Source: Microbacterium sp. MYb72
Lineage (GTDB): Bacteria > Actinomycetota > Actinomycetes > Actinomycetales > Microbacteriaceae
Reading direction: 5' to 3'
NCBI RefSeq assembly: GCF_002979415.1
Contig: NZ_PCOT01000028.1
Span: 1-53,771, forward strand
Length of the DNA: 53,771 nt
How positions within the stretch are numbered: the first letter of the stretch is position 1; the number at the start of each line of letters is the position of its first letter. The notes under the pieces were generated by a model, which saw nothing but the letters and a program-made list of their open reading frames with translations, had not been told where the DNA came from and made no database searches. Shown here piece after piece: positions 50,157 through 53,771 of this stretch. The position numbers and the translations under genes are program-made.

Positions 50157-51989
50157 GTGGTCCAGTTTGAAGTCCCCGCCGTCGTCCCCGCCGACCCAGA
50201 TGCGAACATCTCCGACATCCTGGCGAAGCGCGTCGAAGCCACTCCGAACCTCGCGCTCTTCTCCGTGCCCGAAGGAGAAGGCTGGCGCGACATCACCGCC
50301 GCCGACTTCCAGACGGCCGTGATCGCCCTGGCCAAGGGGTTCGCCGCCGCCGGCATCCAGCCGGGAGAGAAGGTCGGCTTCCTCGCTCGCACGACGTACG
50401 AGTGGACGCTCGTCGACTTCGCGCTGTTCTACGCCGGGGCCGTGATGGTCCCGATCTACGAGACCAGCTCGCCGTCGCAGATCCAGTGGATCCTCGAGGA
50501 CTCCGGCGCCATCGCCCTCCTCGTGGAGTCCCCCGAGCACTTCTCCCGGGTCGACGAGGTCCGCGGCGACCTCCCCCTGATCCGCGAGGTCTGGCAGATG
50601 CACCTCGGAGCGATCGACGCCCTCACCGCGCAGGGTGCCGCGGTGACGGATGACGAGATCGAGCGTCGACGCAACCTCGCGGTCGGCAGCGACATCGCGA
50701 CCCTCATCTACACGTCGGGCTCGACCGGCCGCCCCAAGGGCTGCGTTCTCACCCACAGCAACTTCGTCGAGCTCTCCCGCAACGCGGCGAAGTCCCTCAA
50801 CGAGGTCGTGCAGACGCCCGGAGCCTCCACGCTGCTGTTCATCACCACGGCGCACGTGTTCGCGCGCTTCATCTCGATCCTCGACGTGCACGCCGGCGTC
50901 CGCACCGGCCACCAGCCCGACACCCGGCAGCTGCTGCCGGCGCTCGGATCCTTCAAACCGACCTTCCTCCTCGCGGTGCCCCGCGTGTTCGAGAAGGTCT
51001 ACAACTCGGCCGAGCAGAAGGCCGAGGCCGGCGGCAAGGGCAAGATCTTCCGCGCCGCCGCCGAGGTCGCGATCGAGCACTCGAAGCTCCTCGAGGCCGG
51101 CAAGCCGATCCCGTTCGGCATGCGCCTGAAGTTCGCGCTCTTCAACAAGCTCGTCTACAGCAAGCTGCGCGAGGCCATGGGCGGCAACGTCGTCTACGCC
51201 GTGTCCGGCTCCGCCCCCCTCGGCGCGCGTCTCGGCCACTTCTTCCACAGCCTCGGCGTGGTGATCCTTGAGGGCTACGGCCTGACCGAGACCACGGCGC
51301 CCGCCACGGTCAACCTCGCGGACAAGTCGAAGATCGGCACGGTGGGCCCCGCGCTCCCCGGCGTCGGCATCCGTCTCGCCGAGGACGGCGAGATCGAGGT
51401 CCGCGGCATCAACGTGTTCAAGGAGTACTGGAACAACCCGCAGGCGACCGCCGACGCGTTCAGCGAGGGCGGCTGGTTCCGCACCGGCGACATCGGCACC
51501 TTCGACGCCGAGGGCTTCCTCACGATCACGGGTCGCAAGAAGGAGATCATCGTGACGGCGGGCGGCAAGAACGTCGCCCCCGCCGCGCTCGAGGACCCGA
51601 TCCGCGCGAACCCGATCATCGGTCAGGTGGTCGTCGTGGGCGATCAGAAGCCGTTCATCTCCGCCCTCATCACGCTGGACCCCGAGATGCTCCCGACCTG
51701 GCTGGGCAACAACGGGCTCCCGGCCGACATGTCCCTCGAGGAGGCGTCGACGAACGCCGCCGTGCGCGCCGAGGTGCAGAAGGCGGTGGATGCCGCGAAC
51801 ACCCGCGTCTCCCGCGCGGAGTCGATCCGCAAGTTCACGATCCTCGACAGCGAGTGGACTGAGGCCTCGGGACACCTCACGCCCAAGCTCTCCATCAAGC
51901 GGAACGTCATCATGAGCGACTTCGCCGACGAGATCTCGGCGATCTACGACGAGCCCGTCGCCACCACGAACGTCGCGATCGGCGGCTGA
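50157..51989 (+). CDS. Long-chain fatty acid-CoA ligase (FadD15-like AMP-forming synthetase)
   Basis: The enzyme activates fatty acids through an acyl-AMP intermediate. The 610-aa protein has the AMP-binding P-loop YTSGSTGRPKGCVLTH, the motif EGYGLTETTAPATV, GWFRTGDIG and the C-terminal catalytic lysine region around HLTPKLSIKR. Length and motifs fit the FadD15-type group of actinobacteria. I chose the GTG at 50157, preceded by GAAGGAG; an in-frame GTG at 50121 lies too close to the -10. The leader is about 33 bases. Confidence 0.93.
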   Translation: MVQFEVPAVVPADPDANISDILAKRVEATPNLALFSVPEGEGWRDITAADFQTAVIALAKGFAAAGIQPGEKVGFLARTTYEWTLVDFALFYAGAVMVPIYETSSPSQIQWILEDSGAIALLVESPEHFSRVDEVRGDLPLIREVWQMHLGAIDALTAQGAAVTDDEIERRRNLAVGSDIATLIYTSGSTGRPKGCVLTHSNFVELSRNAAKSLNEVVQTPGASTLLFITTAHVFARFISILDVHAGVRTGHQPDTRQLLPALGSFKPTFLLAVPRVFEKVYNSAEQKAEAGGKGKIFRAAAEVAIEHSKLLEAGKPIPFGMRLKFALFNKLVYSKLREAMGGNVVYAVSGSAPLGARLGHFFHSLGVVILEGYGLTETTAPATVNLADKSKIGTVGPALPGVGIRLAEDGEIEVRGINVFKEYWNNPQATADAFSEGGWFRTGDIGTFDAEGFLTITGRKKEIIVTAGGKNVAPAALEDPIRANPIIGQVVVVGDQKPFISALITLDPEMLPTWLGNNGLPADMSLEEASTNAAVRAEVQKAVDAANTRVSRAESIRKFTILDSEWTEASGHLTPKLSIKRNVIMSDFADEISAIYDEPVATTNVAIGG

Positions 51990-52004
51990 GCTCGGATCCA
52001 CCAT

Positions 52005-52050
52005 GGTCATGCAGAAGGGCCCCGCCGAGGCGGGGCCCTTCTGCATGACC
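52005..52050. terminator. Long bidirectional terminator
   Basis: A perfect 22-bp inverted repeat (52005-52026 with 52029-52050) with a 2-base centre lies between the convergent acyl-CoA ligase and deformylase genes; the right arm ends 3 bases from the def stop. Confidence 0.85.
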
Positions 52051-52052
52051 GG

Positions 52053-52544
52053 TCAGAACCAGGAGCTCTCGCGCACCTCGCGCATGGCGACCTTGCGGGT
52101 CTCCGGATCGAGGCGGGTGAGGTACAGCTTGCCGTCGAGGTGATCCGTCTCGTGCTGCAGGGCCTGGGCCAGCAGACCGTCGCCCTCCAGCACCACGGGG
52201 TTGCCGTCGAGATCGATGCCCTCCACACGGGCCCACGGATGCCGCAGAGCGTCGTGCCAGAGCCCTGGCACCGAGAGGCAGCCCTCGCCGGTCGGCACGG
52301 CCTCACCGCGGACCTCCGTCAGCACCGGGTTCAACACGTAGCCGATGTCGCCGTCGATGTTGTAGCTGAAGGCGCGCAGCGCGACGCCGATCTGCGGCGC
52401 GGCGACGCCCGCCCGTCCGGGCAGCTCCACGGTCTCCACCAGATCGGTCACCAGGGCGCGCACGCCGTCGTCGATCACCTCGATCGGCGCGCACACGGTG
52501 CGCAGCACGGGGTCGCCGAACACGCGGATCTCACGGACGGCCAT
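52053..52544 (-). CDS. def: Peptide deformylase
   Basis: Def removes the formyl group from nascent proteins with a metal ion. The 163-aa protein has all three motifs: [11 protein letters not shown] (motif 1 in the actinobacterial variant, with Arg-Ala before GVAAPQ), EGCLSVP (metal Cys) and QHETDHLDG (HExxH metal site). The ATG overlaps the stop of the upstream ATPase gene (TGATG), so the two are coupled. The long inverted repeat follows its stop. Confidence 0.96.
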   Translation of the reverse strand: MAVREIRVFGDPVLRTVCAPIEVIDDGVRALVTDLVETVELPGRAGVAAPQIGVALRAFSYNIDGDIGYVLNPVLTEVRGEAVPTGEGCLSVPGLWHDALRHPWARVEGIDLDGNPVVLEGDGLLAQALQHETDHLDGKLYLTRLDPETRKVAMREVRESSWF

Positions 52545-53771
52545 CAGGCGGCCTTCGCCCGGAGGCCCTCGACCAGCAGCGCCGCGAGCTCTCGCGCCGC
52601 GACACGGGTCTCCGGCTGCAGGTTCGCGAAGACGATCGTGCCGCCTCCCGCGATCTGGGAATCGTACGGCACCCGGACGACCTTCTTGGCCCTGGTGCGG
52701 AAGTGCGCCTCGAGCTCGTTCAGCCGCACCAACGGCGCACCGGGCGTGGACTGGTTGAGCACCACGATGGCCTCCCGCGCCTGCTCCGCGTAACCGTTGG
52801 TCTCCAGCCAGGTCAGCGTCTCGGACGCCAGTCGCGCCTCGTCGACGCTGAGACCCGACACGATCACGACCTGGTCGGCGAGGTCGAGCGTCGCCGACAT
52901 CACGGAGTGGACGATGCCCGTGCCCGTGTCGGTGAGGACGAGGGAGTAGTAGTGCGCCGCGACGCCTGCGACGTCGCGGTAGTCGCTGTCGCTGAACGCC
53001 TCCGCGATGCGGGGGTCGGAATCCGAGGCCAGCACATCGAGACGGGTGGCGTCGCGTGCGACGATCGAGGAGATGTCGTGGTAGCCCTTCACGTCATCGT
53101 GGATGCGCACGAGGTCGCGCACCGTCCGGCTGTGGGCCGACCGCACGACGCGATCGGCGAGAGTGCCCCTGTCGGGGTTGGCGTCGACCGCGATGACCCT
53201 GTCCTCGCGAGCATCCGCGAGCGCCATCCCCAGGAGCGCGGTGATCGTCGTCTTGCCGACGCCGCCCTTGCGCGACAGAACGGGCACGAAGCGCGCGCCG
53301 CCGGACAGCGGGGCCGCGATCCTCGCACTGAGCGCCTTTCGCTCGCGAGCACGCCTGCCGTCGCCGATGTTGATGCGACGCCCGGAGACCGTGTAGAGGA
53401 AGTGGCTCCACGCGCCCTCCGGCTCGGGCCTGGTGACGCGGCTCGGGTCGAGCAGACGGTCGGCGGTGAGCAGATCGGCGCTCTCGCGCGAGGCCTCCCC
53501 CAGATCGTCGAGGCGCTTCGACGAGAGCGCCACCTCGGTGCGCGACGCACGGGTGGGCTGCGTCGCCACGGACTTCTCCTTCGCATCGTTCACGACGGGG
53601 AGCTCCTTTCGGGATGCGACAGACGGTGAAGGGGCGAGAGCCGTCGCCTTGGCCTCGAGATCGGCCTTCGCACGCGCGATGAAGGCAGCGGCCGCTGCCG
53701 CCTCGGCAGCGACGGCGTCCTCGGGCTCGGGCTCGGGCTCGGGCTCATTCACGGCTTCCGGCTCGGGCGCA
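52544..53771 (-). CDS. MinD/ParA-like ATPase, 5' end outside the window
   Basis: The visible ~409 residues contain a P-loop ATPase of the MinD/ParA class: deviant Walker [21 protein letters not shown] (switch-like), LVLTDTGTG and VVLNQS. Before it lies a ~190-residue N-terminal part rich in Ala, Glu and Pro, opening with an Glu-Pro repeat (EPEPEPE). The frame stays open to the window edge (Ala-Pro-Glu-Pro-Glu-Ala codons), so the start is further out; the GTG at 53752 is probably internal. Such N-extended ATPases occur in actinobacteria near type VII secretion and partition systems, but no such partner is seen here. Fused stop-start with def. Confidence 0.85.
   Translation of the reverse strand, partial: APEPEAVNEPEPEPEPEDAVAAEAAAAAAFIARAKADLEAKATALAPSPSVASRKELPVVNDAKEKSVATQPTRASRTEVALSSKRLDDLGEASRESADLLTADRLLDPSRVTRPEPEGAWSHFLYTVSGRRINIGDGRRARERKALSARIAAPLSGGARFVPVLSRKGGVGKTTITALLGMALADAREDRVIAVDANPDRGTLADRVVRSAHSRTVRDLVRIHDDVKGYHDISSIVARDATRLDVLASDSDPRIAEAFSDSDYRDVAGVAAHYYSLVLTDTGTGIVHSVMSATLDLADQVVIVSGLSVDEARLASETLTWLETNGYAEQAREAIVVLNQSTPGAPLVRLNELEAHFRTRAKKVVRVPYDSQIAGGGTIVFANLQPETRVAARELAALLVEGLRAKAA

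Noticed and set aside
52420..52450. Peptide deformylase with a broken motif 1
   Set aside because: Arg-Ala before GVAAPQ looks odd against E. coli, but from memory similar variants occur in actinobacterial deformylases; the metal Cys and HExxH are intact.
1..53771. tRNA, rRNA, CRISPR, insertion sequence or prophage genes
   Set aside because: No T-loop plus acceptor pairings, no regular spaced repeats of CRISPR size, and no transposase or integrase motifs were found on either strand by eye.

Overview
The window reads as a single continuous stretch of chromosome from a high-GC actinobacterium. The best fit is Microbacteriaceae, probably Microbacterium or a close relative. The grounds are strong G/C third-position bias; actinobacterial marker families (CtaF, DUF3043, DUF3040, Rv2175c-like DNA-binding protein, Wag31/DivIVA, SepF, YggT, class II DAHP synthase); no ftsA or murB in the division cluster; and many leaderless genes. 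No rRNA, tRNA, CRISPR array, insertion sequence or prophage was seen. There is no gene-free stretch longer than 300 bases; the largest gap is about 270 bases upstream of mraZ.

Layout. (1) 1-1550: a terminator, then RidA-like, GNAT and rhodanese genes on the + strand, closed by a long bidirectional terminator. (2) 1552-14926: mostly - strand housekeeping genes: ctaC-ctaD-ctaF (cytochrome c oxidase), an ErpA-type Fe-S protein, an M20 dipeptidase, DUF3043 (+), pyrD, then membrane protein-hisD-nrdR, and dnaE1. (3) 14927-18751: an accessory-looking island holding two tandem copies of an ECF sigma factor plus membrane partner gene, with the frameshifted tail of a third partner gene between them. 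(4) 18752-21833: a GNAT gene and a three-gene envelope operon (DUF6230, DUF6114, Pro-rich secreted protein) divergent from a TetR regulator. (5) 21830-39511: rluD and lspA, then the division and cell wall cluster. In transcription order this is mraZ, rsmH, ftsL-like, ftsI, murF, mraY, murD, ftsW, murG, murC, ftsQ, ftsZ, yggS, sepF, yggT, divIVA, lspA, rluD. murE and pgeF are missing from their usual places. (6) 39782-53771: DUF3040, polyprenyl diphosphate synthase, Rv2175c-like protein, a LysM cell wall hydrolase, a PASTA Ser/Thr kinase, a phytase/esterase-like surface protein, class II DAHP synthase, a PlsC-type acyltransferase, a long-chain acyl-CoA ligase, peptide deformylase and a MinD/ParA-like ATPase cut by the window edge. 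From memory, the gene content and order of parts 5 and 6 recall the Mycobacterium tuberculosis Rv2145c-Rv2187 region.

How the genes work together. Parts 5 and 6 form an envelope growth programme: precursor synthesis (Mur enzymes, MraY, MurG, polyprenyl synthase), septal synthesis (FtsW, FtsI, FtsQ, FtsL, FtsZ, SepF), polar growth (DivIVA), wall remodelling (LysM hydrolase), lipid supply (acyltransferase, acyl-CoA ligase) and a wall-sensing kinase. Several intergenic regions carry operator-like patterns that fit this theme: a three-repeat MraZ box plus a second, inverted, helically phased array; four 9-bp GTCAC repeats resembling an MtrA box before the LysM hydrolase; a GACAC palindrome resembling a WhiA site before ftsZ; and palindromes between divergent pairs.

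The most promising under-described systems are the duplicated ECF sigma/membrane partner modules with a shared promoter signature, the TetR-controlled DUF6230/DUF6114 operon, and the extended array upstream of mraZ. Functions are read from sequence and family knowledge only; no database search was run.
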